Assembly: GCA_913057245.1 (NCBI GenBank)
Contig: CAJXNH010000015.1
Span: 1-64,000, forward strand
Source of the DNA: an uncultured Phaeodactylibacter sp.
GTDB taxonomy: Bacteria; Bacteroidota; Bacteroidia; Chitinophagales; Saprospiraceae
Length of the DNA stretch: 64,000 nt
Direction of reading: 5' to 3'
Shown: positions 25,542 to 34,492 of the stretch, piece after piece
Layout of the letters: the number at the start of each line of letters is the position of its first letter
How positions within the stretch are numbered: position 1 is the first letter of the stretch
Position numbers and translations under genes: made by a program
Notes under the pieces: model-generated
The model's input: the letters and a program-made list of their open reading frames with translations, nothing else
The model's database searches: none
Told to the model about the DNA's origin: nothing

Positions 25542-26117
25542 ATGCAAACATTGGAACTCCCGATCATTCTGGTGTCCAAGTCTCCCCGCCGCCGCCAACT
25601 TTTGGAGCAGGCGGGCTTTCAATTTACCATCAAGCCACAGGATGTGCCCGAAGATTATCCGGATGATATGCTGGTAGAGGAAGTCGCCCCCTTTCTGGCT
25701 CAGAAAAAGGTCCGGGCCTCCATGCATGCGCTGGAAGGCAATGGGGTGCTGTTGGGTGCCGATTCCGTAGTGATTCTTGATGGCGTGATCTACGAAAAGC
25801 CTAAAGACCGGGCTGATGCGCAGCGGATACTCAGGGAGTTGTCAGGCCGCGAGCATACCGTCATTACCGGGGTATGCCTGGCAAATGGGCAACAGGAGCG
25901 GGTCTTTTCCGGTGTTTCCCGCGTCCATTTCGATAAGCTTTCGGATGAGGAGATCGACTTTTACATCGACAAGTATCAACCTTACGATAAGGCAGGGGCT
26001 TACGCCATTCAGGAATGGATCGGACTTTGCAAGATCAACAAAATTGAAGGCACTTACGCCAATATTATGGGGCTGCCGGTAGACCTGGTGTACCAGGAGC
26101 TACAGCATTTCCTGTAA
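25542..26117 (+). CDS. maf: Maf family nucleotide pyrophosphatase
   Basis: A 191-residue Maf/Ham1-fold protein: the phosphate-binding entry VSKSPRRRQLLEQAGF, ADSVVILDGVIYEKP (Asp/Lys site) and YDKAGAYAIQEW. Maf proteins hydrolyse dTTP, UTP and modified nucleotides to the monophosphate. It begins 15 bp after the prenyltransferase, as the last gene of this three-gene run, and converges on the dynamin gene with a 4-bp gap. Confidence 0.92.
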   Translation: MQTLELPIILVSKSPRRRQLLEQAGFQFTIKPQDVPEDYPDDMLVEEVAPFLAQKKVRASMHALEGNGVLLGADSVVILDGVIYEKPKDRADAQRILRELSGREHTVITGVCLANGQQERVFSGVSRVHFDKLSDEEIDFYIDKYQPYDKAGAYAIQEWIGLCKINKIEGTYANIMGLPVDLVYQELQHFL

Positions 26118-26121
26118 GGCT

Positions 26122-27876
26122 TTATTCCTCTTCTGCTTCAGGAGGTGCCGAATCGCTCGCAACAGAGGCCTGAAGGGCTTCCAGCCTGGCCGTAATATCT
26201 GCACTGCGGGCGGTGAGTTTCTCAATCTGCTCGCCTTCCTTTTCCAGCAGCAGGTCGAATTTGACGAAGTTCTCATCAATGCGGCTGCGCAGGTTGGTAA
26301 TGTAGGTTTTGAGGTTGGTACTGACTTCCTCCTCCAGCCGGGTGCCGCCTTTTTCAATTTCCTTGCGGAACTCCCGCAGCACCTGCTTGCGCTTGGAGGA
26401 GGTGGTGATGCCTGCGAAAATCAGCCCCACTGTGGTGAGAATGCCGCCGGTGATGTCAAAAACCGCCCCCTGCGTTACCGCCGCCAGGACAATCCCAATC
26501 ACCGCCAGGCCACTGCTTGCCGCCAGGCTTGGTGAAACGGAGCTTTTGTCCGGGAAGAGGCTTTCGTCCGTGAAGTTCTCGGTGCGGCTTACGAAGCGGG
26601 CAAATTGTTCCTGTAGCTCGCGGAGCACATTATTACGCTTCTCGGCGATGTCGCTAAATAGCTCATGGTCATCCCGAAGGATGGTCTCGCTGCTTCTGAT
26701 TTTCAGGTCGATCATCTTAGCCATTTGCTGAATGCTGTCGGCCAGATCCACCACGCCGTCATTGAGTTTCGCTTTGAGCTCTTTATTCAGGTCGGTTTCG
26801 AGCTCCCTGGCCAGGTCTTCCAGCCATTCCTTCAGGGATGCTTTTTTGCTGAAAATGGAAGCGATGGAGCGGCGGAGTAGCGGGAAGAAAGATAGCCCGT
26901 CACTCAGTTCCTGCTCTTTGCTGCGGGTAATGCGTTCGTACCCGGCGATCATGTTTTCCACGAGCACGTCCACCTGTTTCAGGCTTTTGGCTTCCTGCTT
27001 CACCAAGGTCTCCCGGATGTCGCTGCGGAATTCAGTGTCGGCCTCGTACTGTTTCTGACGAAGGGCCACCCCGGCGGCAATCCGGTCGTTGATATTCTCA
27101 GCCGTATCGATGTTGTTGTTGAGCTTTAGGATGGGCGCTCTGCCTCCGGTGATGTGCTGATTGATGTAAGAACGGACTGGCGCGAAGCCACTCTCTTCCT
27201 TTTGTCCTTCCTGCTCCTGCTTGGCGGAAACGGTGAATACGACCGGGTCTTTAATACCCTGCTTTTCCGCATATTCCGTCACCCCTTTGCGGTTGACTTC
27301 GAGGTCTTCGGCGGGCATGAGGTCTTTCTGCTGCAGCACAAAAATGATTTTCTTGCGCCAGTCGCTGTGGATGTAGTCAAAAAACTGCCATGCGGATTGC
27401 CGGTAGGGGTTCTTGGCTTCAAATACAAAGACGATCAGGTCGGAAGCCGGGATGAAACTCTCGGTGATCTCCTGATGGTGCTCCACGATGGTGTTGGTGC
27501 CCGGAGTGTCTACGATGGCAATTTCCTTTAAAATCTCAACGGGCAACAGGATTTTCTTTAGGTAAGGGTTGATCTGCACCTGTTCGGCTTCCTCCCCGTA
27601 GAGAATCTGCTGTATGGTGTCAGTCATCGGCTGAGGGGCGACTTTGGTTACCTCCTTGCCGGTATCGAGCAGGGCGTTGATGAAACTGCTTTTTCCTGCC
27701 TTTACCTCACCGACGATCACAAACATGAAGGGTTCGTGAATGCGGCTTCGGAGGTCGCTAACGGTCTGCGTCAACTCCTCGCTGTCTATTCGGATGGCCA
27801 GTTCGTGCAGGTCTTTGACGATTTCATCAACCTGTGCCCGGTAGGCCTGTAAATGTTTATTGATCAGTGGTGTCAC
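26122..27876 (-). CDS. Dynamin-like GTPase
   Basis: A 584-residue protein with the Walker A/G1 loop GEVKAGKSSF (residues 56-65), G3 DTPGTNT and a G4-like LQQKD (residues 196-200). The middle is helical, and a hydrophobic hairpin (GLAVIGIVLAAVTQGAVF and a second segment to GLIFAGI, near residues 460-500) probably inserts in the membrane. This is the bacterial dynamin-like arrangement of GTPase, helical stalk and lipid paddle. Likely role: membrane remodelling or repair. It overlaps the upstream WbqC gene by 4 bp (ATGA), implying translational coupling. Confidence 0.85.
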   Translation of the reverse strand: MTPLINKHLQAYRAQVDEIVKDLHELAIRIDSEELTQTVSDLRSRIHEPFMFVIVGEVKAGKSSFINALLDTGKEVTKVAPQPMTDTIQQILYGEEAEQVQINPYLKKILLPVEILKEIAIVDTPGTNTIVEHHQEITESFIPASDLIVFVFEAKNPYRQSAWQFFDYIHSDWRKKIIFVLQQKDLMPAEDLEVNRKGVTEYAEKQGIKDPVVFTVSAKQEQEGQKEESGFAPVRSYINQHITGGRAPILKLNNNIDTAENINDRIAAGVALRQKQYEADTEFRSDIRETLVKQEAKSLKQVDVLVENMIAGYERITRSKEQELSDGLSFFPLLRRSIASIFSKKASLKEWLEDLARELETDLNKELKAKLNDGVVDLADSIQQMAKMIDLKIRSSETILRDDHELFSDIAEKRNNVLRELQEQFARFVSRTENFTDESLFPDKSSVSPSLAASSGLAVIGIVLAAVTQGAVFDITGGILTTVGLIFAGITTSSKRKQVLREFRKEIEKGGTRLEEEVSTNLKTYITNLRSRIDENFVKFDLLLEKEGEQIEKLTARSADITARLEALQASVASDSAPPEAEEE

Positions 27877-28514
27877 ACGATGGGGTTTTGATCAGCAAAT
27901 TGCTTTAACAACAGCGGCGCCTGAGGGCCGGTGCAAAAAAGCAGGTCTAAAATACTCAAATTCGGGATAAACCCATGCCGTTCCTGAAATACCTGTGGGT
28001 AGGGCAGGGGGGCGAAATCCAGCTTTGGGTGTTTGGGGTGAATGGCTTGGCGCAAGTCGAGGGTGCCTTCCGGTACGGCTCCGTAATCGGCCGTCTCCCG
28101 GATGTCCACCTCCAACTGCAACGTCCGGAGTAGCTGCAGAAGCAACGCCCGGTTGAGGTCAAAGAGCTTATCTGGTTTACTGCGCAGGATGGCCTCTATG
28201 GGCTCGGCGTAAAATTCGAAGAACGGGGATTTCCCGTAAGCAGATTTGATACTGTGCCAGTGTTCGCCAAACCAGGGCTTTTTGTAGTCCACGCTTACCT
28301 GATGAATCGGCATCTGCTGGTGCTTGCCTTTTTTGAGCGGCACAGAAAGCAGCATCGGCCCGTTGGCGCCAACCAAATGTGCCCGGTTTCGGTAGCTGCG
28401 TTTTTGATAGTGCTCCTGCGCTTCGAGATAAACCGTTTTCACTTGTGCCAGTACCGAAAAGTACTGTACAGGCGGCAGGTATTGCGCTTCGATAAGTATG
28501 GATAAGTCGGCCAT
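27873..28514 (-). CDS. WbqC family protein
   Basis: A 213-residue protein of the WbqC family, with conserved blocks AQYLPPVQYFSVL, YQKRSYRNRAHL, LLSVPLKKGKHQ and HWHSIKSAYGKSPFFEFY. The family is common in polysaccharide and capsule loci and has been proposed to act as a transferase, but its reaction is unsettled. Here it sits immediately before a dynamin-like gene and overlaps it. No glycosyltransferase cluster is nearby. Confidence 0.85.
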   Translation of the reverse strand: MADLSILIEAQYLPPVQYFSVLAQVKTVYLEAQEHYQKRSYRNRAHLVGANGPMLLSVPLKKGKHQQMPIHQVSVDYKKPWFGEHWHSIKSAYGKSPFFEFYAEPIEAILRSKPDKLFDLNRALLLQLLRTLQLEVDIRETADYGAVPEGTLDLRQAIHPKHPKLDFAPLPYPQVFQERHGFIPNLSILDLLFCTGPQAPLLLKQFADQNPIV

Positions 28515-28634
28515 CGTTCACTATTTAGACGCTGGTTGCAGCTGGCGGTCACAAAGTATGGAATTTTAAACCAGTTATCCATTCCCGCGTTTGGCAAATG
28601 ATGGTTTTCTTTGCACCGTCAAATCCAAATCCAC

Positions 28635-30128
28635 ATGACAGCCAAGACATCATCTTATTTATACGCTATCGCACTGCTTTTGCTGGTCGTCAACCTGCTG
28701 GTTGGCAATGGCATGACGACCATCTGGGATGGGGTGGAAGCTATGCTTGCCTGGCAAATTCAGCATGATGCAGCAGGCTTCACCTTTCACGAGCAGCTGG
28801 CTGCCTTGCTGATGGGCGATACACTTGACCCTTTCTTTCTCAGGTTTTCCGGAGCTCTAGCGGTGATTCTTGGATTGACCGCTTACTATATTTTTGCCCG
28901 CCGTCTGGTGGGTACAGAAATTGTACTGAATACGCTGGCGCTGGTTGCCTCTTCCCTGCTGATGGCAAACCTGGCGAAAGTCGCTTCCGGTGATGTTTGG
29001 GCGATGATGTTGCAGTGGCTGGCGTATGCGGCTATGATCCGTTACCTGAAGCAGCCGCAGCTGAGCTGGCAGTTGAGTTTCTATGCCCTTGCTGCACTGG
29101 CCATATGGGTGCAGCCTTTGCAGTCGCTGATTTTTCTGTTGGGTACAGCCGCCTTTCTCTACTTTATGCACGCAGATGGGCGGCGGCTCCTGCGCCTTAA
29201 TCCCTGGGTAATGGGCTTGCTGACGGCGGGCGGGCTTTATGCCTTGCAATGGCTGGATACTGGTGGAGACACCTTTTATATTGGTTTCCGCACAGGAAGA
29301 TTCCTTTGGGTGAATGCTGTGGGGATATTGCCCTTTCTCGGGCTTGTGCTGGGTGGCATAGCAGAGCATAGCCAACGGCTGGGCAAGCGGGACGAGCAGG
29401 CGGTGCTTTACATGGGGGCATTGATTTTCGCCTTGCTGGGTCATAGTCTGGCGCTGCAGCCGCTGCTGGCCATGGTTGCCGCCCGGCAGATGCGCAACTA
29501 TTTCCACAAAGGCTATCCGCACCGGGGGCTGGTCAAAGCGGGGGCCGTGCTGCACCTTGTTGCTGCAGCTTGTTTCCTGATCCTGTTTATGATTGGTAGC
29601 TTTGTACAGTTTCGCGGGCTGGGCTTTCAGGCCGGGCTGGCTACGGGTGGACTGTATTGGGTATGGAGTTTTGTCGCGGTGGTGGGTTTTGTGGGCGCAC
29701 GTGCTTCTTATGCCCGCCTTGGAACCATAATGAGCGGCGTACTGCTGACCACCTTCTTCTGGATTCAATTTAGCCCCTTGCTGGAAGTGCAGCGGAACTG
29801 GGCGCAGGAAATCACAGAGCCGGAAGGGCCTTTCCCCAAGCCGGCAGATCAGTTTGTCGTTGGCAGGGGAGAAGGGGCTTTCCCGGGAGTAGCGGCTTAC
29901 GCCTATGCGGAAAATGCCAATACGGCAGTTTTGAGCAATGCCACTTCCCTGCAGCAGGCAGTCAGCGAGCAGCAGGCCGGAACGGTGATCCTGGCGCCTC
30001 AGAGCTGGCTCCCGCCGCAACTGGATACCATGCAGACCGATACCACAGTCTACAAAGGCTGGAATGCGCCCCTGCAACCTGCAGTATGGGTCCGCTGTGA
30101 AGTAAAACCTAAGCTGTCTGGAAAATAA
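28635..30128 (+). CDS. Multi-spanning membrane protein, glycosyltransferase-39-like topology
   Basis: Start at ATG 28635 (MTAKTSSYLYAIALL); the frame extends to 28611 with only a TTG. The 497-residue protein has about 11 hydrophobic segments and a C-terminal soluble domain from residue 385. The first loop after TM1 (NGMTTIWDGVEAMLAWQIQHD) lies where GT-C enzymes carry their catalytic acidic residue. The length and layout suggest a distant PMT/ArnT relative, but no family motif is firm. The C-terminal region (VILAPQSWLP, WVRCEVKPK) is soluble. Its 3' end overlaps a small minus-strand gene by 20 bp. Confidence 0.6.
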   Translation: MTAKTSSYLYAIALLLLVVNLLVGNGMTTIWDGVEAMLAWQIQHDAAGFTFHEQLAALLMGDTLDPFFLRFSGALAVILGLTAYYIFARRLVGTEIVLNTLALVASSLLMANLAKVASGDVWAMMLQWLAYAAMIRYLKQPQLSWQLSFYALAALAIWVQPLQSLIFLLGTAAFLYFMHADGRRLLRLNPWVMGLLTAGGLYALQWLDTGGDTFYIGFRTGRFLWVNAVGILPFLGLVLGGIAEHSQRLGKRDEQAVLYMGALIFALLGHSLALQPLLAMVAARQMRNYFHKGYPHRGLVKAGAVLHLVAAACFLILFMIGSFVQFRGLGFQAGLATGGLYWVWSFVAVVGFVGARASYARLGTIMSGVLLTTFFWIQFSPLLEVQRNWAQEITEPEGPFPKPADQFVVGRGEGAFPGVAAYAYAENANTAVLSNATSLQQAVSEQQAGTVILAPQSWLPPQLDTMQTDTTVYKGWNAPLQPAVWVRCEVKPKLSGK

Positions 30129-30240
30129 TGTACATCAGCGCCAGCAAAGCCAGCGTGGAAATCAGGAAAATGTTCAGAATACGCTTCCCTTCCCGTTTGT
30201 CTTTAGCTGCAATCTTTTGTTGTCTTCTCGAACGTGCCAT
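30109..30240 (-). CDS. Small single-span membrane protein (43 residues)
   Basis: A short reading frame with ATG at 30240 and TAG at 30109. The 18-residue N-terminus is strongly basic (MARSRRQQKIAAKDKREGKR), followed by one hydrophobic helix (ILNIFLISTLALLALMYIIF) and a short tail. This composition is typical of real small membrane proteins, with an N-in topology from the positive-inside rule. It overlaps the end of the plus-strand membrane gene by 20 bp in antisense. No family is recognised. Confidence 0.6.
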   Translation of the reverse strand: MARSRRQQKIAAKDKREGKRILNIFLISTLALLALMYIIFQTA

Positions 30241-30399
30241 AGTATCTTGGTTTTGGTTGGTGTGATAAAGAATTAGGTTTGGTAAAATAAGGTTTATACC
30301 GAAACTTCACAAGTTTTGCTGGCAGAGGCTGATTGCAGGCGCTGCGATTTGCACGCTAATTTTTCTATTTTTACCCGCAAATCAAATCACACCTATCTC

Positions 30400-31779
30400 T
30401 TGGCACTTATCAAATCAATCTCAGGCATACGGGGTACAATTGGCGGCAAAGCCGGCGACAACCTAACCCCTCAGGATATCGTAGAATCCACAGCGGCCTT
30501 TGGTCACTGGCTGCTCAGCAAAGGAGCAACACCTAAAGTGGTTATTGGCCGGGATGGCCGGATTTCAGGCTCTATCGTTACCGAACTTGCCAGCGCCACC
30601 CTGCGCGCTATGGGCATCGATGTAGTCGACCTGGGCCTTTCCACCACCCCAACGGTGGAAATGGCAGTGACTATGGAAGAAGCTGGCGCTGGTATCGTCA
30701 TTACAGCCAGCCACAACCCGCGGGAGTGGAATGCCCTGAAGTTCCTCAACGATAAAGGCGAGTTTATCTCCAAAGCAGACGGGGAAGCCTTGCTGAAAAT
30801 CATCGAAAGTGGTGATATTGAATATGCTCAAGTAGACGAATTGGGTAAAGTCATGCAGGATGACCGCTACATCAAGCGGCATGTACAGGCGATCCTGGAT
30901 TTACCTTATGTGGACGCGGCGCTGGTCAAAAGCAAAAAGTACCGCGTGGTGGTCGACTGCATCAACAGTTCCGGATCGGTAGCAATGCCGCCACTGCTCA
31001 AAGCCCTGGGCTGCGAAGTGGAACTGCTCAACAAAAAGCCCAACGGCCGTTTCGCGCACAACCCGGAGCCCCTCCCCAAACACCTTAAAGACCTGAGCCG
31101 GGAGGTGGTTGAGGTCAAAGCGGACCTTGGGGTTGCCGTAGATCCGGATGTGGACCGATTAGCTTTTGTGTGCGAAGATGGCAGCATGTTTGGCGAAGAA
31201 TATACCCTGGTGGCCGTAGCGGATTACATCCTGCAGCAGCAACCGGGGAATACCGTTTCCAACCTGTCTTCCACCCGTGCCCTTCGTGACATCACGGAGC
31301 GCCACGGCGGGCAATACTTTGCCAGTGCAGTGGGCGAAGTGAATGTGGTCACGGAAATGAAAAACCGCAATGCCGTTATCGGTGGGGAAGGCAACGGCGG
31401 GGTCATTGTGCCGGGCCTGCACTACGGCCGGGATGCGATGGCCGGCGTGGCGATCTTCCTGACCCTCCTGGCAAAGTCTGGCCAAACGGCAAGCGCCCTA
31501 AAAGCCAGCTACCCGGAATACCACATGGTCAAAGACCGCATTGAGCTAACGCCACAGATTGACGTGGATGGCCTGCTGAAAGACCTGGAAAATAAGTTTA
31601 AGTCGGAAGATTACAATACCATCGATGGCCTGAAGATCGATTTTAATGACGGATGGGTACATTTACGGAAGTCGAACACCGAGCCTATCATCCGGGTGTA
31701 TGCCGAAGGGCAAAGCCCGGAAGCTGCCCAGGCTTTTGCGGACCGGATGAAAACAGCCGCTCTTGAATTGATCAGCTAA
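30400..31779 (+). CDS. glmM: Phosphoglucosamine mutase / phosphomannomutase family protein
   Basis: A TTG at 30400 (reading ALIKSISGIRGTIGG after the start) is chosen because it matches the family N-terminus; the frame is open upstream but codes nothing alike. The 459-residue alpha-D-phosphohexomutase has the phosphoserine loop TASHNPREWNALKF near residue 103, the metal loop DPDVDRLAF near 250 and the sugar loop GGEGNGGVI near 330. GlmM converts glucosamine 6-phosphate to glucosamine 1-phosphate for UDP-GlcNAc. A phosphomannomutase/phosphoglucomutase role cannot be excluded by motif alone. Confidence 0.85.
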   Translation: MALIKSISGIRGTIGGKAGDNLTPQDIVESTAAFGHWLLSKGATPKVVIGRDGRISGSIVTELASATLRAMGIDVVDLGLSTTPTVEMAVTMEEAGAGIVITASHNPREWNALKFLNDKGEFISKADGEALLKIIESGDIEYAQVDELGKVMQDDRYIKRHVQAILDLPYVDAALVKSKKYRVVVDCINSSGSVAMPPLLKALGCEVELLNKKPNGRFAHNPEPLPKHLKDLSREVVEVKADLGVAVDPDVDRLAFVCEDGSMFGEEYTLVAVADYILQQQPGNTVSNLSSTRALRDITERHGGQYFASAVGEVNVVTEMKNRNAVIGGEGNGGVIVPGLHYGRDAMAGVAIFLTLLAKSGQTASALKASYPEYHMVKDRIELTPQIDVDGLLKDLENKFKSEDYNTIDGLKIDFNDGWVHLRKSNTEPIIRVYAEGQSPEAAQAFADRMKTAALELIS

Positions 31780-31790
31780 AACCTTTAGTT

Positions 31791-33284
31791 ATGGAAGCCC
31801 TAACCACTACTTCTTTAGAAACGTATTTCGCTCCGTACCGGAAAAATGTCATCGGGCAGGACTTTGTCTTTGATACCCCCGATGGCCCCAGGCGGATCCT
31901 CTATGCTGACTGGACAGCAAGCGGCCGCCTCTACAGGCCTATCGAAGAACGGCTGATGCAGGAAATTGGCCCTTTTGTTGCCAATACGCATACCGAAACC
32001 TCTGTGACAGGGACTTCCATGACGATGGCTTACCACAAAGCCAAGGAGATCATCAAGGCGCACGTGGGCGCCCGGCCAAAGGACGTGCTGATCTCCTCTA
32101 ATTCCGGTATGACCGGAGTGGTCAATAAATTTCAGCGTATCCTCGGGCTGAAGGTGCATGAGAAGTTCCGTGACCGGGTAGAGGTACCAGAAGAAGAACG
32201 GCCCATTATTTTCTGCACCCACATGGAGCACCATTCCAATCAAACCTCCTGGCTGGAAACGCTGGCGGACGTAGAGGTCATCAGGCCTACGGCGGAGGGT
32301 TTGGTGGACCTGGAGCACCTGAAGACACTGCTGCAGCAGTACCAAAACCGGAAGACTAAGATTGCTGCCATTACGTCCTGTTCCAATGTGACCGGGCTGA
32401 AAACCCCTTACCACGAGATTGCCGGTCTGATGCACGAACAGGGTGGGCTTTGTTTTGTGGATTTTGCCTGTTCCGCACCCTACATCGACATCAATATGCG
32501 CCCGGAGGAGCCGCTGCAGCACCTCGATGCCATCTACTTCTCGCCCCACAAATTCCTGGGCGGGCCCGGCTCTACTGGCATCCTGGTGTTTGACCCAAAA
32601 CTATACACCAACCGGGTGCCCGATAACCCAGGCGGAGGCACCGTAGACTGGACCAACCCCTGGGGCGGCCATAAGTACATCGACGAAATTGAAGCGCGGG
32701 AGGATGGGGGTACACCAGCTTTCCTACAGACCATTAAAGTGGCTTATTGTATCCGGCTTAAGGAGGAAATGGGTGTAGATAAAATCCTGGCCCGGGAGCA
32801 TGAACTGCTGAACCGGGTTTGGAAGCGCCTGGATCAACTGCCCAAGCTGCATATCCTTGCGCCTCACCTGCGAGACCGCCTTGGCGTGGTCTCCTTTTAT
32901 ATAGACGGGCTGCACTATAACCTGGGCGTCAAGCTGCTCAATGATAAATTTGGGGTTCAGACCCGCGGGGGCTGCTCCTGTGCCGGCACCTACGGGCATT
33001 ACCTGCTCAATGTGGATCAGCAATATTCCAAGTCCATCACCGATGAAATCAGTCAGGGCGTGCTTACCCACAAGCCCGGCTGGATACGGATGTCCATACA
33101 CCCGGTCATGACCGATGCGGAGATGGATGCTATTCTTGATGCCATTGAGGCGGTGCACAATCATCATGAGGAATGGGCGCAGGACTACGAATATAATTCT
33201 CAGACAAACGAATTTCAGCATAAAGACTTTGCAGGCGATGAAACCGAACGGGTCGCTCGCTGGTTTAGTGCAAAAATGGCATAA
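31791..33284 (+). CDS. Class V aminotransferase-fold PLP enzyme
   Basis: A 497-residue fold type I PLP enzyme of the aminotransferase class V/SufS-like family. The Schiff-base lysine is in YFSPHKFLGGPGSTG near residue 260, with MEHHSNQTSW and TSCSNVTGLKTPYHE as further site residues. It is longer than a cysteine desulfurase; a RGGCSCAGTYGHYLL loop near residue 395 carries cysteines in the position of the desulfurase active-site Cys. Substrate unknown. It lies 11 bp after glmM and 1 bp before a canonical cysteine desulfurase, so the three genes are probably one operon. Confidence 0.85.
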   Translation: MEALTTTSLETYFAPYRKNVIGQDFVFDTPDGPRRILYADWTASGRLYRPIEERLMQEIGPFVANTHTETSVTGTSMTMAYHKAKEIIKAHVGARPKDVLISSNSGMTGVVNKFQRILGLKVHEKFRDRVEVPEEERPIIFCTHMEHHSNQTSWLETLADVEVIRPTAEGLVDLEHLKTLLQQYQNRKTKIAAITSCSNVTGLKTPYHEIAGLMHEQGGLCFVDFACSAPYIDINMRPEEPLQHLDAIYFSPHKFLGGPGSTGILVFDPKLYTNRVPDNPGGGTVDWTNPWGGHKYIDEIEAREDGGTPAFLQTIKVAYCIRLKEEMGVDKILAREHELLNRVWKRLDQLPKLHILAPHLRDRLGVVSFYIDGLHYNLGVKLLNDKFGVQTRGGCSCAGTYGHYLLNVDQQYSKSITDEISQGVLTHKPGWIRMSIHPVMTDAEMDAILDAIEAVHNHHEEWAQDYEYNSQTNEFQHKDFAGDETERVARWFSAKMA

Positions 33285-33285
33285 T

Positions 33286-34428
33286 ATGGACCGCATTTAT
33301 TTTGACAACGCTGCGACCACCCCCTTACTTCCGGAAGTCATACAGGCGATGACCGAAGCGATGGGCACTTACTACGGTAACCCTTCCTCCATCCATAACG
33401 AGGGGCGTACGGCCCGGTCGGTGATTGAACAGGCCCGGCGGACGATTGCGGAGCAGATGGGCGCTTCGATTGGTGAAATTTTCTTCACTTCCGGCGGCTC
33501 AGAGTCGAATAATATGGCACTGAAATGCGCGGTTAGAGACCTTGGCGTCACCCGTATCATCAGCAGCCCGTTGGAGCACCACTGCGTGCTGCACTCCATT
33601 GATGCGCTGCAGCGGGAGCATAAAATCGAGCGCGTTGACGTAAATACCGATCAGGCGGGCCGGGTAGATATGGCACACCTCCGGGAACTCTTGTCGGGCA
33701 GTGATCAGAAAACCCTCGTCTCCCTCATGTACGCCAATAACGAAATTGGTACCCTGATTGACCTGGAAGGCATAGCTGACTTATGCCAGGAGCATGGTGC
33801 GCTCTTTCATTCCGATACCGTACAGGCGATCGGCTACTACCCGATCAATGTATCTAAAACCCCCATGGCTTTTTTGACTGGGGCGGCGCACAAATTCCAT
33901 GGGCCTAAAGGTGTGGGCTTCGTGTACATCAATGGCGACAACGCCGTGAAGCCTTTTATCGACGGGGGGGCACAGGAACGCAATATGCGGGGCGGTACCG
34001 AAAACATCTACGGCATTCTTGGGATGGCAAAAGCCCTGGAGCTGGCCTACGCGGCATTGCCGGAGCGCCGGGCCAAAATAACCGAACTGCGCGATTACCT
34101 GCGCGAACAGCTGGAGGCCCACTTCGATGACCTTGAGTTTAACGGAGATCCTCAAAACGGGCATTATAAGCTTTTGAGCGTTAGTTTTCCACCCTCGCCC
34201 AAAGCGGAGCTGTTATTGCTGAACCTGGATATTGCGGGTATCAGCGTTTCCGGGGGCAGTGCGTGCAGCTCAGGGGCCGATGCTGGCTCTCATGTGGTTA
34301 ACGCCCTTCATGGGGATTCACCCCGGAAGACCATGCGGTTCAGCTTTTCTCACCTGAATACCAAGGCTGAAGTGGATCAGGTTGTGGCCAAGCTCAGGGA
34401 AATTCTTCCGGTTGGAGTAGCTGGCTGA
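33286..34428 (+). CDS. Cysteine desulfurase (NifS/IscS-like)
   Basis: The start ATG at 33286, one base after the previous stop, gives 380 residues beginning MDRIYFDNAATTPLLPEV, the family's normal opening. The PLP lysine is in TGAAHKFHGPKGVGF, and the active-site cysteine is in SGGSACSSGADAGSHV near residue 325. It removes sulfur from cysteine as a persulfide for Fe-S clusters, tRNA thiolation or other uses. No IscU, SufB or thiouridylase lies beside it. A bidirectional terminator follows. Confidence 0.92.
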   Translation: MDRIYFDNAATTPLLPEVIQAMTEAMGTYYGNPSSIHNEGRTARSVIEQARRTIAEQMGASIGEIFFTSGGSESNNMALKCAVRDLGVTRIISSPLEHHCVLHSIDALQREHKIERVDVNTDQAGRVDMAHLRELLSGSDQKTLVSLMYANNEIGTLIDLEGIADLCQEHGALFHSDTVQAIGYYPINVSKTPMAFLTGAAHKFHGPKGVGFVYINGDNAVKPFIDGGAQERNMRGGTENIYGILGMAKALELAYAALPERRAKITELRDYLREQLEAHFDDLEFNGDPQNGHYKLLSVSFPPSPKAELLLLNLDIAGISVSGGSACSSGADAGSHVVNALHGDSPRKTMRFSFSHLNTKAEVDQVVAKLREILPVGVAG

Positions 34429-34435
34429 AAAATGC

Positions 34436-34469
34436 AACAGGCCATCCGGAAGGATCCGGACAGCCTGTT
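34436..34469. terminator. Bidirectional terminator between cysteine desulfurase and SPOR lipoprotein genes
   Basis: Outer stem AACAGGC (34436-34442) with GCCTGTT (34463-34469) and inner stem TCCGG/CCGGA around an AAGGAT loop. A-rich sequence precedes it and T-rich follows, so it can serve both convergent genes. Confidence 0.75.
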
Positions 34470-34492
34470 TAAGTGTGTTGTGTCTGTTGGCT

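Noticed and set aside
28857-30077. 406-codon open frame on the minus strand
   Set aside because: Antisense to the multi-spanning membrane gene; Gln/His/Arg-rich with no domain.
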